A stretch of 64,000 bases of DNA, from the NCBI RefSeq assembly GCF_000787715.1, contig NZ_BBPI01000001.1:1-64000 (forward strand), in the 5' to 3' direction. A program made the translations under genes and the position numbers. The notes beneath the pieces are model-generated. The model ran no database searches. It was not told where the DNA came from and saw nothing but the letters and a program-made list of their open reading frames with translations. Positions 15,903 to 26,769 of the stretch are shown here, one piece after another. Within the stretch, counting starts at the first letter, position 1. Each line of letters opens with the position of its first letter. Source of the DNA: Sphingomonas parapaucimobilis NBRC 15100. GTDB taxonomy: Bacteria > Pseudomonadota > Alphaproteobacteria > Sphingomonadales > Sphingomonadaceae.

Positions 15903-17175
15903 ACCGTTCATAGTCGGACTCGGCAAGGCGGACATCGTAGACCGCCCGGTCGTCCTCGATCACCTGATCCAGCACCTCGCCATGGGCGTGCAACCAGGCG
16001 GCCCCCGCCCCGTCGCCCGCGTCCAGCGTGACGCGGTACCGCCGATGCCCGGCGGTCAGCGTCGCCGCGACGTGTTCGATCAGGTCGTCAATGCCCTCCC
16101 CCGTCATCGCCGACACCGCGACGATATGGGGGCGGCGTTCGGCATCGACCAGCACATCCTCGCGGGTGTCCCCCTCGATCAGGTCGATCTTGTTCCACGC
16201 CTCGAACCGCGGCGTTTCGGGATCGACACCGATCTCGGTCAGCACGGCCTCGACATCCGCGCGCTGCGCCTCGGTGTCGGGGTGCGCGATGTCGCGGACA
16301 TGGATCAGCAGATCCGCCGAAACCACCTCTTCCAGCGTCGCCTTGAATGCGGCGACCAGCTGCGTCGGCAGATCGGAGACGAAGCCCACCGTGTCGGACA
16401 GGATCGCCTTGTCGATGCCGGGCAAGGAAAGCTGGCGCAAGGTCGGATCAAGCGTGGCGAAGAGAAGATCCTTCGCCATGACATGAGCGCCAGTCAAGCG
16501 ATTAAAAAGCGTCGATTTTCCGGCATTTGTATAGCCGACCAACGCGATCACCGGCCAAGGCGCGCGCTGACGGCGTTCGCGATGGAGGCCGCGCGTCCGG
16601 CTGACCTGATCCAGTTCGCGCCGGAGCCGCGCCATGCGATCGCGGATCATCCGGCGATCGGCCTCGATCTGCGTTTCCCCCGGACCGCCCAGGAAGCCGA
16701 AGCCGCCGCGCTGCCGCTCCAGATGAGTCCAGCTGCGCACCAACCGGCCCGCTTGATAGTCGAGATGCGCGAGTTCGACCTGCAACCGCCCTTCGGCGGT
16801 GGCGGCGCGCTCGCCGAAGATTTCAAGGATCAGGCCGGTCCGGTCTATGACCTTGGCCTCCAGCGCGGTTTCAAGGTTGCGCTGCTGCACCGGGGTCAGC
16901 GAGGCGTCAAAGACGACCAACTGGGCTTCTTCCATCCGGACCTGCTGCGCGACCTGCTCGACCTGGCCGCTGCCGATCAGCGTGGCGGGCTTGGGGGTGC
17001 GGACGCGGACCGCCACGCGCTCGACCACATCCAGGCCGATCGCCATGGCGAGTCCGGCGGTTTCCTCCAGACGCGCTTCGGCGTCACGCACGGCATCGCC
17101 CTGGTCGGGCAGGACGATGACCGTGCGGGCGCCGCGCGTGAATTCACCGCGATCGCGATCGAAACCCGTGCTCAA
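15883..17175 (-). CDS. hflX: HflX ribosome-associated GTPase
   Basis: 430 residues. The N-terminal HflX domain holds glycine-rich [18 protein letters not shown]. The G domain has G1 GYTNAGKS, G3 DTVGF and G4 NKID. HflX splits or rescues stalled 70S ribosomes, notably under heat or antibiotic stress. The start is TTG, lying inside the TTGA that also forms the hfq stop, so translation is coupled to hfq. The hfq-hflX pairing is widespread in proteobacteria. Confidence 0.93.
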   Translation of the reverse strand: MSTGFDRDRGEFTRGARTVIVLPDQGDAVRDAEARLEETAGLAMAIGLDVVERVAVRVRTPKPATLIGSGQVEQVAQQVRMEEAQLVVFDASLTPVQQRNLETALEAKVIDRTGLILEIFGERAATAEGRLQVELAHLDYQAGRLVRSWTHLERQRGGFGFLGGPGETQIEADRRMIRDRMARLRRELDQVSRTRGLHRERRQRAPWPVIALVGYTNAGKSTLFNRLTGAHVMAKDLLFATLDPTLRQLSLPGIDKAILSDTVGFVSDLPTQLVAAFKATLEEVVSADLLIHVRDIAHPDTEAQRADVEAVLTEIGVDPETPRFEAWNKIDLIEGDTREDVLVDAERRPHIVAVSAMTGEGIDDLIEHVAATLTAGHRRYRVTLDAGDGAGAAWLHAHGEVLDQVIEDDRAVYDVRLAESDYERFTRRDA

Positions 17176-17663
17176 TCCTCGGCCGATCCCGCCTGCTCTT
17201 CGGCCAGGTTCAGCGGCCGTGCGGGCTGAATGGTCGAAACGGCGTGCTTGTAGACGAGCTGGGCCATGCCCTCACGCTGAAGCAACATGCAGAACAGGTC
17301 GAAGCCCGCAATCTGGCCCTGCAGCATGACGCCGTTGATCAGGAACATGGTGACGGGGTCTTCGGACTTGCGCACCGCGTTCAGGAAAATTTCCTGCAAA
17401 AGCGGATTCTTGCGCTGCTGTTCGTTCACGCCGTCAACGATCGCCGCGACGTCCAGCGGGCCGGATGGCATGATGGTGGAGATGGCGTGCTTGTAGATCA
17501 GCTGCGACTGGCCATCGCGGCGCAGCAGCACCGAGAAATTGTCGAACCAGGTGACGATGCCCTGGAGCTTGACACCTTTGACGAGGAACATGGTCACAGG
17601 CGCCTTGGAACGGCGCAGTGCGTTCAGAAACAGGTCCTGTAGCGAACCCGATTTGTCGGCCAT
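17172..17663 (-). CDS. hfq: Tandem-domain Hfq RNA chaperone
   Basis: 163 residues holding two complete Sm-like domains: residues about 8-66 ([20 protein letters not shown] to YKHAISTI) and 88-147 ([20 protein letters not shown] to YKHAVSTI), joined by a 20-residue linker. Ordinary Hfq is one such domain and forms hexamers. A two-domain chain would reach the same ring as a trimer. Duplicated Hfq is known from Zymomonas and other Sphingomonadales. The RNA-binding YKH motif is kept in both halves (57-59, 138-140). The start is ATG 17663. An upstream in-frame extension to 17795 is not supported. Confidence 0.95.
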   Translation of the reverse strand: MADKSGSLQDLFLNALRRSKAPVTMFLVKGVKLQGIVTWFDNFSVLLRRDGQSQLIYKHAISTIMPSGPLDVAAIVDGVNEQQRKNPLLQEIFLNAVRKSEDPVTMFLINGVMLQGQIAGFDLFCMLLQREGMAQLVYKHAVSTIQPARPLNLAEEQAGSAED

Positions 17664-17791
17664 GGGAAAGCCCTTGTTCTTGGCGGGTCCGTGCCCGCGA
17701 GTAGCGCCGTTTCCCGGCGTCGGAATTGCGCCCGTGTGCCGGGCGCATCCGGTATTTATGGTCTCGGCAGGCATTCGTCCAGAGGCGGCGA

Positions 17792-19168
17792 TCAATCCTC
17801 GCGTGTCTCGCTGATGCCCAGCAGCTTCAGCTTCCGGTGCAGCGCCGAGCGTTCCATCCCGATGAAGCTGGCCGTACGCGAGATATTTCCGGAAAAACGC
17901 CGGATCTGGACGCGCAGATATTCGCGCTCCCAGCTTTCGCGGGCTTCGCGCAACGGCGCGCCCATGATTGCGGTCGCGCCACCGCCGCCCATATCGGCCC
18001 CCTCACCCAGCACCTCGGCGGGCAGCAGGTCCAGGTCGATCCGCCCCACTCGGTCACCCGGCGCCAGGATGATCGTCCGTTCGACGACATTGCGGAGCTG
18101 GCGGACATTGCCCGGCCAGTCATAGGATTGCATCGCCACCATGGCGTCGGGCGCGATCTCCGGGGTGCGGACGCGCCGCTCGGTCGCATAATGCGCCATG
18201 AAATGCTCGACCAGTGGCGGGATGTCCTCACGCCGCTCGGCGAGTGACGGGATGGTCACGGGCACGACGTTGAGGCGGTAATACAGGTCCTCCCGGAACC
18301 GTCCTTCGGCGATTTCCTGGGTCAGGTCGCGTGCGGTCGCGGACACGACGCGGACATCGACCTTGACGACACGGGTGCCGCCGACACGCGTGAAGCTCTG
18401 GTCGGTCAGCACCCGCAGGATGCGGGCCTGGGTCGCGATCGGCATGTCGGCGATCTCGTCGAGAAACAGCGTGCCGCCATGCGCCTGTTCGAGCAGGCCG
18501 GTGCGGACCAGATCGCCGCCCTCCTCCACACCGAACAGCTCCTCCTCGACCCGTTCGGGCGTCATGCGCGCCGCGCTGACGACGACGAACGGGGCTTCGG
18601 CCCGATTGCTCCAGCCGTGGAGCAGGCGCGCGGCGACTTCCTTGCCGACACCCGCGGACCCCATGATGAGCACCCGACTGCCCGTCGCGGCCACGCGCTT
18701 CAGGGTCGCACGGATGCCATTTATCGCACTCGACGATCCGGTCAGATCGGTCTCACGCCCGGCCGAAGCACGCAGCGAGGCGTTTTCCCGGCGCAGCCGT
18801 TCGGTTTCGGTCGCGCGTGCCACCATCAGGAGCAGGCGTTCGGCCTCGAACGGCTTTTCGATGAAATCGGCCGCCCCCTTGCGGATCGCGGCGACGGCCG
18901 TGTCGAGATTGCCATGGCCGGAGATGACGAGCACCGGGATCGACGGATCGCGCCGCTTGATCTCGTCGAGCAGTTCCAGCCCGTCGAGCTTGGAGCCCTG
19001 TAGCCAGACGTCGAGCAGCACAAGCGACGGACGTCGCACCGCCACCGCCTCCAACGCGGAGTCGCTATCGGCCGCGACGCGGGCGTCATAGCCCTCGTCC
19101 TCCAGCACGCCCGCGACGAGTTCGCGGATATCGAGTTCGTCGTCGACGACGAGGATGTCCAAAGCCAT
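17792..19168 (-). CDS. ntrX: NtrX response regulator, AAA+ type
   Basis: 458 residues. The receiver domain has the phospho-acceptor Asp at about 53 (LVLLDVW). The AAA+ domain has Walker A GSAGVGKE and Walker [14 protein letters not shown] Fis-type helix-turn-helix is at the C-terminus ([21 protein letters not shown]). The sigma54-contacting GAFTGA loop is absent: the segment reads [20 protein letters not shown]. NtrX probably does not activate sigma54 promoters in the usual way, as noted for some other alphaproteobacterial NtrX. It is the partner of NtrY, encoded directly upstream, in nitrogen, redox or envelope control. Confidence 0.92.
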   Translation of the reverse strand: MALDILVVDDELDIRELVAGVLEDEGYDARVAADSDSALEAVAVRRPSLVLLDVWLQGSKLDGLELLDEIKRRDPSIPVLVISGHGNLDTAVAAIRKGAADFIEKPFEAERLLLMVARATETERLRRENASLRASAGRETDLTGSSSAINGIRATLKRVAATGSRVLIMGSAGVGKEVAARLLHGWSNRAEAPFVVVSAARMTPERVEEELFGVEEGGDLVRTGLLEQAHGGTLFLDEIADMPIATQARILRVLTDQSFTRVGGTRVVKVDVRVVSATARDLTQEIAEGRFREDLYYRLNVVPVTIPSLAERREDIPPLVEHFMAHYATERRVRTPEIAPDAMVAMQSYDWPGNVRQLRNVVERTIILAPGDRVGRIDLDLLPAEVLGEGADMGGGGATAIMGAPLREARESWEREYLRVQIRRFSGNISRTASFIGMERSALHRKLKLLGISETRED

Positions 19169-19175
19169 GATCTTT

Positions 19176-21422
19176 TTACGTCCGGGTACGAGTCAAAGCG
19201 GTGAGCTGGCCCTCCCCAGCCAGTTCGGGTTCGGCGCCTCCCTGATCCAGCGCCGCCAGAGCACCGGCGTCGAACATCATCGAAACGATGGTCCCACCGG
19301 CGGGATTGTCGGAAAAGCCGATCGTACCGGCATGTTCCGCAATGATCTTGTTGACGATGGCGAGGCCCAGTCCGGTGCCGCGCGCGCGCGTCGTCATATA
19401 GGGCTCGATGATCCGGTCGCGTTCGGGCGGCAGGCCGATGCCATTGTCGGTCACCGTGATGGTGACCATGCCACCCTGCTGGCCAACCGTCATCACGACT
19501 TCGCCGCCCGCCATGCCTTCGGGCCGGGATGCAATGGCTTCCACCGCGTTCTTGACGATGTTGGTCAGCGCCTGGCTCATCTGGCGACGGTCGCAGACCA
19601 GCGTGGGAGCGGGTTCTTCCTGATCGAGCTGGAACCGCACCTCGGGGTGCGCGACCTCGTGCAGGAACATCGCCTGGGCACAGATATCGGCGATCGCCTC
19701 TTCGCGGAATACCGGCTTGGGCATCCGTGCGAAGGACGAAAACTCGTCGACCATACGGCGCAGATCGCCGACCTGGCGGACGATCGTCTCGGTCAGGCGG
19801 CCGAAGGTGGGATCTTCCGGCCCGATGACCTTGCCATAGCGGCGCTGGAGCCGTTCGGCGGCAAGCTGGATCGGGGTCAGCGGGTTCTTGATCTCATGCG
19901 CGATGCGGCGCGCCACGTCCGACCAGGCGGCGCGGCGCTGGTCGAGCAATTGCTGGGTTATGTCGTCAAAGGTCAGAATGGGGCCGTCGCCGGTCTGGGC
20001 TATCCGCACCGCAAGCGTGCGCATGTCGCCATTCAGCTCTACCTGCACAGTGGCTTCGCGCCGCCCCTGGTCGAGCAGCTCGTCCAGCTCGGGTGCGACC
20101 TCGCCCAACTTCCGCCCGACCAATCCACCCTGGTCCGCGCCCAGCAGGATGTCGGCCGAATTGTTCGCGATCCGCACCTGCCGATCGCGTCCGATCGCCA
20201 CGACGCCCGCGGAAACGCCCGCCATCACCGCCTCGATCAGCGCGCGCCGGTTGTTGAGCTGGGCGTTGGCCGTCACCAGCTCGGTATTCTGGCGCTCCAG
20301 CTGGCCGGTCATCTGGTTGAAGGCGTTGGCGAGCGTCCCGACCTCGTCACGGGTCTTGGGATCGGGCACGCGTGCGGTCAGGTCACCGCCCGCGATCCGC
20401 CGCGCGGCGTCGACCAGCTCGCCCACGGGACGGACGAGGCGATCCGCCACCGCCAGGGCGATCCAGACTGCGATGCCCACGATCAGCAAGGCGATCGCGA
20501 ACAGGACGAGGTTGAACTTCAGCTGGAGCGACCGGGCACGCCCCTGGAGCGCGCGATAATCGTCGAAGACATCCTCGGCGGCGAAATGCTGCTTGCTCAG
20601 GAACTCGGCATTCACCGGCGTGCCGATATAAAGCATCAGTCCGTTGCCCTCGGGAAGAGGGGTGACCACCCAGACGCGCTGCTCATTGATGCCGACCTCG
20701 GGACGGCTCAGCTTGCTCGCCTGCTGGATCATTTCCGGCGTCACCAGCTCGCGAAAGGTCGTGTCCGAAGGCTGGTTGAAGAAGTCGTAGAATTTGAAGC
20801 CCTGCTTGGGGTCGTAGGAGAAGAGGACCGACTCCACCGTGTCGCGCACGACCGTCTGCTGGACGAGATAGTCATGGAAATCGCGCCGGTTCTCGCGCAG
20901 CGCGGGCAGGTTACGGCCAAGATCCTGCGACATGGCCCGCCCGGTATCGACCCAGCGCTTGATGATCTGCTGCTGGGACTGGCGGGCGATATCCATGGCG
21001 TCGCCAAAGGCCTGGCGCGCGCGGTCGGAAATCCAGAATTCGGCCGAGGACTGGAACAGGACGGAAGCGGTGACGACGGTCAACAGGATCGGAATGCTCG
21101 CCGTCAGCGAGAACAGTGCAACCAACCGGACATGAAGCCGTCCACCACCGCCGACCGGCGACTGGGCCGCCCGCCGCATCGCCACCCGCCGACCCAGCAG
21201 CATCAGCAGCAGCACACCGGGCACCAGATTGAGCGCCAGCAAGCCCGCCATCACCGGCGGGGCGATCAGGCCCTGCGCATCATGGCGACTGTCGATATAG
21301 ACATAGGTGCCGACCGCCACCGCGACCGCCCCCAGAATGACCGCGACCTCCATGACCGGAGTGACCGCGAAGCGAGAGCGCGGCCCTTCGGCAGGTTCAG
21401 CGGTCTTCACGGACGCCAACAT
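19176..21422 (-). CDS. ntrY: NtrY membrane sensor histidine kinase
   Basis: 748 residues from ATG 21422. There are about three N-terminal membrane segments, a periplasmic loop (about 110-290), a fourth segment (FNLVLFAIALLIVGIAVWIAL), HAMP, a PAS-like domain and the kinase core. The phospho-acceptor is in [23 protein letters not shown]. The N box is NIVKNAVEA, and the G boxes are DNGIGLP and GTGLGLAIV. It precedes ntrX with a 7-bp gap. Together they form the NtrYX system. Confidence 0.93.
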   Translation of the reverse strand: MLASVKTAEPAEGPRSRFAVTPVMEVAVILGAVAVAVGTYVYIDSRHDAQGLIAPPVMAGLLALNLVPGVLLLMLLGRRVAMRRAAQSPVGGGGRLHVRLVALFSLTASIPILLTVVTASVLFQSSAEFWISDRARQAFGDAMDIARQSQQQIIKRWVDTGRAMSQDLGRNLPALRENRRDFHDYLVQQTVVRDTVESVLFSYDPKQGFKFYDFFNQPSDTTFRELVTPEMIQQASKLSRPEVGINEQRVWVVTPLPEGNGLMLYIGTPVNAEFLSKQHFAAEDVFDDYRALQGRARSLQLKFNLVLFAIALLIVGIAVWIALAVADRLVRPVGELVDAARRIAGGDLTARVPDPKTRDEVGTLANAFNQMTGQLERQNTELVTANAQLNNRRALIEAVMAGVSAGVVAIGRDRQVRIANNSADILLGADQGGLVGRKLGEVAPELDELLDQGRREATVQVELNGDMRTLAVRIAQTGDGPILTFDDITQQLLDQRRAAWSDVARRIAHEIKNPLTPIQLAAERLQRRYGKVIGPEDPTFGRLTETIVRQVGDLRRMVDEFSSFARMPKPVFREEAIADICAQAMFLHEVAHPEVRFQLDQEEPAPTLVCDRRQMSQALTNIVKNAVEAIASRPEGMAGGEVVMTVGQQGGMVTITVTDNGIGLPPERDRIIEPYMTTRARGTGLGLAIVNKIIAEHAGTIGFSDNPAGGTIVSMMFDAGALAALDQGGAEPELAGEGQLTALTRTRT

Positions 21423-21474
21423 CGTTGCAACCGTACAACGTGAAGCGTGTCCTGCAAGCCACAATTCGTGAAAA

Positions 21475-22929
21475 TTATGTCAAGGCCTCGCCACCCTCGT
21501 CATCGCCGTTGACCGGGATGTTGAGCGTATCAAGCCGCTTGCGCAGGGTATTGCGATTGATCCCCATGGCGCGGGCGGCGCGAAGCTGGTTGCCGCCATG
21601 GCGTGCCAGCATCGCCTCGATCAAGGGGCGTTCGACCTCGCCGATGATCCGGTCATAAAGCGTGCCGTCATCCAGCGAAGTCGGATGCGCCATGGCAAGC
21701 CGCGCGATATAGGCGCGCACCGCCGCCGACAAGTCGCCATCGGCGGCCCCGGCTCCGGCCGATCCAGAGGCCGACCGCGCCTTGCCCAATATGGTCCGCA
21801 CCGCCTCTGCATCGATCACCTCGTCGCGCGCGAGCACGGCGAGACGGCGCATCATATTCTCCAGCTCTCGGACATTGCCCGGCCAGTCATGGGTGACCAG
21901 CACGTCGAGCGCATGGGTATCGATCCGGCGCTTGGGCAGGCCCTGGAGCGCGGCATTCTCCAGGAAGTGCCGGGCGAGCAGCGGAATATCCTGCCGCCGT
22001 TCGCGAAGCGCCGGCAAGGCGATCGGCACGACGTTCAGGCGGTAGAACAGATCCTCGCGGAACTGGCCCGAGGCGACCTGCTGGCTGAGGTCACGGTTGG
22101 TCGCCGCCACGATGCGGACATCGGTGCGGATCGTCCGTGCGCCGCCGACCGTCGTGAACTCCCCCGATTGCAGGACGCGCAGCAGGCGGGTCTGCGCCTC
22201 CATCGGCATGTCGCCGATCTCGTCGAGGAACAGCGTACCGCCCGCCGCCTGCTCGAACCGGCCCGCGTTGCGCTGGGCCGCGCCGGTAAAGGCACCGCGT
22301 TCGTGACCGAACAGCTCGGCCTCGATAAGCTCGCGCGGGATCGCGGCCATGTTGAGCGCGACGAAGGGCGCGGCGCGGCGGGGACCAAGGTCGTGGATCG
22401 CCCGGGCGACCAGTTCCTTGCCGGTCCCCGATTCGCCCGAGACGAGGACGGTCAGATCGGTCGACACGACGCGGGCGATCACACGGTACACGCCCTGCAT
22501 GGCCTGTGACCGGCCGATCAGCGGCAGCGCGCGGTCATCCTCACCCAGCCCGTCCTCGACCAGCACACCGCGTCGGGCAAGCGCGCCCGCGACAGCATGG
22601 GTCAACGCGTCGAGATCGAAGGGCTTGGGCAGATACTCATACGCCCCCACTTCCGCCGCGCGGACTGCGGTGGTCAGGGTGTTCTGCGCCGACAAAATGA
22701 TGATCGGCAGGGCGGGAAACCGCTCGGCGACGCCCCGGATATGATCGATCCCGTCGCCGTCCGGCAGGATCACGTCCGTGACCAGCACGTCCGGCGCGCC
22801 ACCCGCAAGGATCCGGTCCAGCCGCGCCAGCGTCTCGACCGCCGTCACCTCATGCCCGGCCCGCCGCAGGGCCTGACCGACGACGGTACGGATGGCGGCG
22901 TCGTCATCGACGACGAGGACGTGGCTCAT
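21475..22929 (-). CDS. ntrC: NtrC sigma54-dependent nitrogen response regulator
   Basis: 484 residues. The receiver has Asp at about 52 ([12 protein letters not shown]). The AAA+ domain has Walker A GESGTGKE, an intact GAFTGA loop ([15 protein letters not shown]) and Walker [14 protein letters not shown]. The C-terminal Fis-type helix-turn-helix is [20 protein letters not shown]. Phosphorylated by NtrB under nitrogen limitation, it activates sigma54 promoters. Its intact GAFTGA contrasts with the neighbouring NtrX. Confidence 0.95.
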   Translation of the reverse strand: MSHVLVVDDDAAIRTVVGQALRRAGHEVTAVETLARLDRILAGGAPDVLVTDVILPDGDGIDHIRGVAERFPALPIIILSAQNTLTTAVRAAEVGAYEYLPKPFDLDALTHAVAGALARRGVLVEDGLGEDDRALPLIGRSQAMQGVYRVIARVVSTDLTVLVSGESGTGKELVARAIHDLGPRRAAPFVALNMAAIPRELIEAELFGHERGAFTGAAQRNAGRFEQAAGGTLFLDEIGDMPMEAQTRLLRVLQSGEFTTVGGARTIRTDVRIVAATNRDLSQQVASGQFREDLFYRLNVVPIALPALRERRQDIPLLARHFLENAALQGLPKRRIDTHALDVLVTHDWPGNVRELENMMRRLAVLARDEVIDAEAVRTILGKARSASGSAGAGAADGDLSAAVRAYIARLAMAHPTSLDDGTLYDRIIGEVERPLIEAMLARHGGNQLRAARAMGINRNTLRKRLDTLNIPVNGDDEGGEALT

Positions 22930-22939
22930 GATGGGCGGC

Positions 22940-24007
22940 TCATGGATGGGCTCTCGGCAGAAGCAGGCGGAGGACCGTCATTTCCGGCGTACCCTCCCTC
23001 GCATATTGGATGATCCCGCTCATGTCGCGGACGAGCTTGTCGACGAGCGCGAGGCCCAGCCCCTGCCCTTCGCGCCGCCCCGACACGAACGGGTCGAACA
23101 GATGGTCTACGATATCGACGGGCGCGCCGGGGCCATTGTCGATCACGCAGATCTCGATCGGCAGCGGCAGACGGGGCCGCCCCTCCCCTGCGCTGACCGA
23201 CATGCCATGGCGATAAGCGGTGGTCAGGACGATGTGCGGGTTGCGAACCGCACGAACGGCCTCGCGAGCATTTTTCAGCAAGTTGATGACGATCTGGAGC
23301 AGCGCGTCGCGATTGATCCGGGCCGGAGGCAGTGAGGGGTCGAACCGCTCCTCGATGGGAATGCCCCGCGCAAAGCCCGCCAGCGCAACGCCGCGGGCGT
23401 GGCCGAGCAGCGGATAGATATTCTCCGACGCCAGCGGCAGCGGCCGGGTATCGCTGAAATCCTGCATCCGGTCGATCAGTGCGGCGATGCGGTCCACCTC
23501 AGTCGTGATGAGTGTGGTCAGTTCGCCGCCATTCAGCAACTGCGCCGCGCCGCGGATGCCCGACAGCGGGTTCTTGATCTCATGGGCCAGCATCGCGGCA
23601 GCACCGACCGCCGCCCGCGCGCCTGCGCTGCGATCGGACGCATGGGCCAGTCGCCGTGAAGGGGCGGCACTATGCAAGGTGATGGCACGCCAGCCGGGAT
23701 AATCCGGGATTTGCGCCTCGACGAAATCGACGCGGATTTTCGGCCCGTGCGGTATGGCGATCACCGTGTCGTACACGGCGAAGCCATGCCCGTCGCGGCT
23801 GCGCGGCGCATCGGGCGGGGGCAGGATCGCGGCGAGCGGCTGCCCGATCATCAACCGCTCGGACAGGTTGAGCAGTTGCTCGGCCAGTCCATTGGCATGG
23901 GCAATGCGATCGTCGGGATCGACCACGACCACGGCGACCGGCAGCGCGGCGAACAACGCGCCGAAGCCGGGCCGACCGTGACCCGCCGTGTCAGGCAGCC
24001 GCTGCAA
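22940..24007 (-). CDS. ntrB: NtrB nitrogen sensor kinase/phosphatase
   Basis: Cytosolic kinase with an N-terminal PAS domain ([21 protein letters not shown]) and phospho-acceptor [19 protein letters not shown]. The ATP-binding domain has an N box in NLLKNAREA and G boxes DNGPG and GQGLGLALV. It controls NtrC phosphorylation in response to GlnB/GlnK. The start is uncertain. No ATG or GTG lies near the dusB stop. TTG 24007 overlaps dusB by 17 bp and is preferred here. An in-frame ATG at 24070 would overlap dusB by 80 bp. Confidence 0.88.
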   Translation of the reverse strand: MQRLPDTAGHGRPGFGALFAALPVAVVVVDPDDRIAHANGLAEQLLNLSERLMIGQPLAAILPPPDAPRSRDGHGFAVYDTVIAIPHGPKIRVDFVEAQIPDYPGWRAITLHSAAPSRRLAHASDRSAGARAAVGAAAMLAHEIKNPLSGIRGAAQLLNGGELTTLITTEVDRIAALIDRMQDFSDTRPLPLASENIYPLLGHARGVALAGFARGIPIEERFDPSLPPARINRDALLQIVINLLKNAREAVRAVRNPHIVLTTAYRHGMSVSAGEGRPRLPLPIEICVIDNGPGAPVDIVDHLFDPFVSGRREGQGLGLALVDKLVRDMSGIIQYAREGTPEMTVLRLLLPRAHP

Positions 24008-24995
24008 GCTCGATCTGCGGCATGTAGAAATCGTACAGCATCGCCTTGACCCGCTCGGCGCTGGCCTCATGGTTCACCGTGTTGCGGAACTCGGCCGAAC
24101 CGTGCAGGCCACGCGTGTACCAGCCGATATGCTTGCGGGCCATGTTGACGCCCGTCTCGGTGCCATAATGGTCGAGCATTGCGTCATAATGCTCGGTAAC
24201 GGCGCGATATTGTTCGTCGAGCGCCGGGTCGTCCTGGCGTTCGCCGGTGGCGAACCAATGCATCACCTGCCCCAGCAGCCAGGGACGGCCATAGGCGCCG
24301 CGCCCGATCATGATGCCGTCTGCCCCCGACTGGTCGAGCGCCTTGTCGGCATCGTCGATCGAGCAGATATCGCCATTGGCGATGACGGGGATCGACACCG
24401 CATCCTTGACGTTGCGGATGAACGCCCAGTCGGCGCTGCCCTTGTACATCTGGTTGCGGGTGCGGCCATGGACGGTGATCATCTTGACCCCGATATCCTC
24501 GGCGATGCGAGACAGCTCGGGCGCGTTCAGGCTGTCATGGCACCAGCCCATCCGCATCTTCAGCGTGACGGGGACATCGACCGCCTTGACGGTCGCCTCG
24601 ATGATCGCCGAAGCCAGCTTCAGGTCGCGCATCAGCGCCGAACCTGCGTCGCCGTTGACGACCTTGCGTACGGGGCAGCCCATATTGATGTCGATGATCG
24701 CGGCGCCGCGATCGGCGTTCAGCTTGGCAGCCTCGCCCATCTCATACGGGGTGCAGCCGACCAGCTGCATCGACACCGGCTCTTCCAGCGGATGCCATGC
24801 GGCCTTCTGGATCGACTGGCGCGTTTCGCGGATCGCGGCCTGGCTGGCGATCATCTCGGTGACGTTGAGACCCGAGCCATAGCGGCGGACAAGCGTACGG
24901 AACGGCATGTCGGTGACGCCGGTCATCGGCGCCAGCACGACGGGGCTGTCGATCGTCACCGGACCGACCTGGATGGGAGCGAGGTTACGCATCAT
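23991..24995 (-). CDS. dusB: tRNA-dihydrouridine synthase DusB
   Basis: 334 residues, FMN-dependent TIM barrel reducing uridine in the tRNA D-loop. Landmarks are [15 protein letters not shown], the catalytic Cys in [22 protein letters not shown] and [14 protein letters not shown]. In alphaproteobacteria this gene (nifR3) precedes ntrB-ntrC, as here. It probably heads the dusB-ntrB-ntrC transcript, from a promoter in the 89-bp gap shared with ispDF. Confidence 0.94.
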   Translation of the reverse strand: MMRNLAPIQVGPVTIDSPVVLAPMTGVTDMPFRTLVRRYGSGLNVTEMIASQAAIRETRQSIQKAAWHPLEEPVSMQLVGCTPYEMGEAAKLNADRGAAIIDINMGCPVRKVVNGDAGSALMRDLKLASAIIEATVKAVDVPVTLKMRMGWCHDSLNAPELSRIAEDIGVKMITVHGRTRNQMYKGSADWAFIRNVKDAVSIPVIANGDICSIDDADKALDQSGADGIMIGRGAYGRPWLLGQVMHWFATGERQDDPALDEQYRAVTEHYDAMLDHYGTETGVNMARKHIGWYTRGLHGSAEFRNTVNHEASAERVKAMLYDFYMPQIELAAAA

Positions 24996-25084
24996 ACTGC
25001 CTGAAAATTAAGCAGCCCCCATACGGGAATGGGGCCAACATGGCAAGATTGGCGAGCGCCGTCAAAAGCCGCTAGGCGGACGAC

Positions 25085-26245
25085 ATGAGCCAGGATGGAA
25101 AGATCGCCGCACTGATCGTCGCGGCGGGCGGGGGTTCCCGCATGGGTGACGGCATGCCGAAGCAGTTTCGCGAACTTGGTGGACGGCCGATGCTTGCCTG
25201 GAGCCACGCCGCCTTCGCCGCGCACCCTGCCGTCGACACCGTCCTGACGGTGGTCGCGGAGGGGCAGATGGATCGTGCCCAGTCGATCCTACCCGGCGCG
25301 TGGGTGGAGGCGGGCGGCGCCAGTCGGCGGGAATCGGTGGCGCGCGGGCTTCGTCACCTCGCGTTGAACGGCGTGACGCGGGTGCTGATCCATGACGCCG
25401 CGCGTCCGTTCCTGTCGGCAGACGTCATCGACCGCGTACTGGCGGGGCTCGAGTCCGCCGATGGCGCGATGCCTGTCCTGCCCGTTGCCGACACGCTCGC
25501 CCGGTCGCTGGACGATGTTCTGGGCGAGATCGTCCCCCGCGATGGCGTCGTCCGCGTCCAGACCCCCCAGGGTTTCCAACTGCAAGCCGTGATCGCCGCC
25601 CACGCCGCCTGGCCCGCCGAAGCGGAAGCGACGGACGACGCACAGATGGTGCGACGGCTTGGCGGGCGCGTCGCTTTGGTGCAGGGCGATCCCATGCTCG
25701 AGAAAATCACCTATCCCGACGACATGACCGGCGCCGATATGCGCCTGACCTGGGAAACCCGGACCGCGATGGGCTATGATGTCCACCGGCTGGAGGATGG
25801 CGAGGAATTGTGGCTCGGCGGCGTGCTGATCCCGCACCATCAGGGGTTGTCGGGTCATAGCGATGCGGACGTCGCGCTCCACGCGCTGACCGATGCACTG
25901 CTGGGCACGATCGCGGCAGGCGATATCGGCACCCACTTCCCCCCCAGCGATCCGCAGTGGAAGGGTGCCGAGTCGGGCCAGTTCCTGCAGCATGCGGCCA
26001 AGCTGATCGCCGACAAGGGCGGCCGGATCGATTTCGTCGACCTGACCATCATCTGCGAAGCACCCAAGATCGGCCCGCACCGCGCCGCCATGGTCGAGCG
26101 GATCGCGGGTCTGCTGAACATCGCCCAGAGCCGGGTCAGCCTGAAGGCCACGACGACCGAGCGTCTGGGCTTTACCGGACGCGGCGAGGGCATCGCGACC
26201 CAGGCGGTGGCGACCGTCCGCCTGCCGGGCGGGGCAGAGGCATGA
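25085..26245 (+). CDS. ispDF: Bifunctional IspD/IspF
   Basis: 386 residues fusing two MEP-pathway enzymes. The IspD cytidylyltransferase (1 to about 220) has LIVAAGGGSRMGDGMPKQF and HDAARPF. The IspF cyclodiphosphate synthase (about 227-386) has GYDVHRLEDG, GHSDADVALHALTDALLG and ATTTERLGFTGRGEG. The fusion is common in alphaproteobacteria although the two steps are not consecutive (IspE acts between them). Its stop overlaps the next start by 4 bp (ATGA). Confidence 0.95.
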   Translation: MSQDGKIAALIVAAGGGSRMGDGMPKQFRELGGRPMLAWSHAAFAAHPAVDTVLTVVAEGQMDRAQSILPGAWVEAGGASRRESVARGLRHLALNGVTRVLIHDAARPFLSADVIDRVLAGLESADGAMPVLPVADTLARSLDDVLGEIVPRDGVVRVQTPQGFQLQAVIAAHAAWPAEAEATDDAQMVRRLGGRVALVQGDPMLEKITYPDDMTGADMRLTWETRTAMGYDVHRLEDGEELWLGGVLIPHHQGLSGHSDADVALHALTDALLGTIAAGDIGTHFPPSDPQWKGAESGQFLQHAAKLIADKGGRIDFVDLTIICEAPKIGPHRAAMVERIAGLLNIAQSRVSLKATTTERLGFTGRGEGIATQAVATVRLPGGAEA

Positions 26246-26769
26246 AACGGCTGGGCCTGATCGTCGCGCTCGCCGCACTGACCGCGCCGGAGATGGCGAC
26301 GGCCCAGCGGGCCTGCATCACCGCGCCCGAGGCGGAAGCGATGACGCTGGTCTCCATGCCCGACATATTGCACGAGACGGGACGAGTTTGCGGCGCACGA
26401 CTGCCCGCGAGCAGCCTGATCCGGGGCAATGGCACGCTGATCTCAAAATATGAAGGCGCGGCAGACCAGGCGTGGCCGACGGCTCGCGCCGCCATCGTCA
26501 AGCTGTCCGATCCGGCGATCGATACGCTGCTTCAATCGGATTATGCCCGGCCTCTGCTGACGTCACTGCTCGTGCCCTTCATCGTGGGGCGCATCGGACT
26601 GGAGGATTGCGGGACGATCGACAGGCTCGTGACCCAGTTGGCTCCCCTGCCCCCGCGCAACATGGCGTCGGTCGTCGTGACCGCGCTGCAATATCTGAAG
26701 ACCGAAAAGGCGCGCGGACGGCAGGTTGCCGTGCCCGACCTTCCACTCTGCACCAACGGAAATCGCTGA
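26242..26769 (+). CDS. Secreted hypothetical protein
   Basis: 175 residues with a clear signal peptide (MKRLGLIVALAALTAPEMATA, cleavage expected before QRAC). The mature part has four cysteines and a helical pattern. I do not recognise a family. It is coupled on both sides: ATGA overlap with ispDF and TGATG overlap with the cinA-like gene. Periplasmic location is inferred. Confidence 0.75.
   Translation: MKRLGLIVALAALTAPEMATAQRACITAPEAEAMTLVSMPDILHETGRVCGARLPASSLIRGNGTLISKYEGAADQAWPTARAAIVKLSDPAIDTLLQSDYARPLLTSLLVPFIVGRIGLEDCGTIDRLVTQLAPLPPRNMASVVVTALQYLKTEKARGRQVAVPDLPLCTNGNR

Noticed and set aside
24007..24070. ATG 24070 as ntrB start
   Set aside because: It would overlap dusB by 80 bp and add residues that are a shadow of dusB. 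TTG 24007 is closer to the expected arrangement, though not proven.
25085..26245. ispD-ispF fusion as a novelty
   Set aside because: This fusion is well known in alphaproteobacteria.
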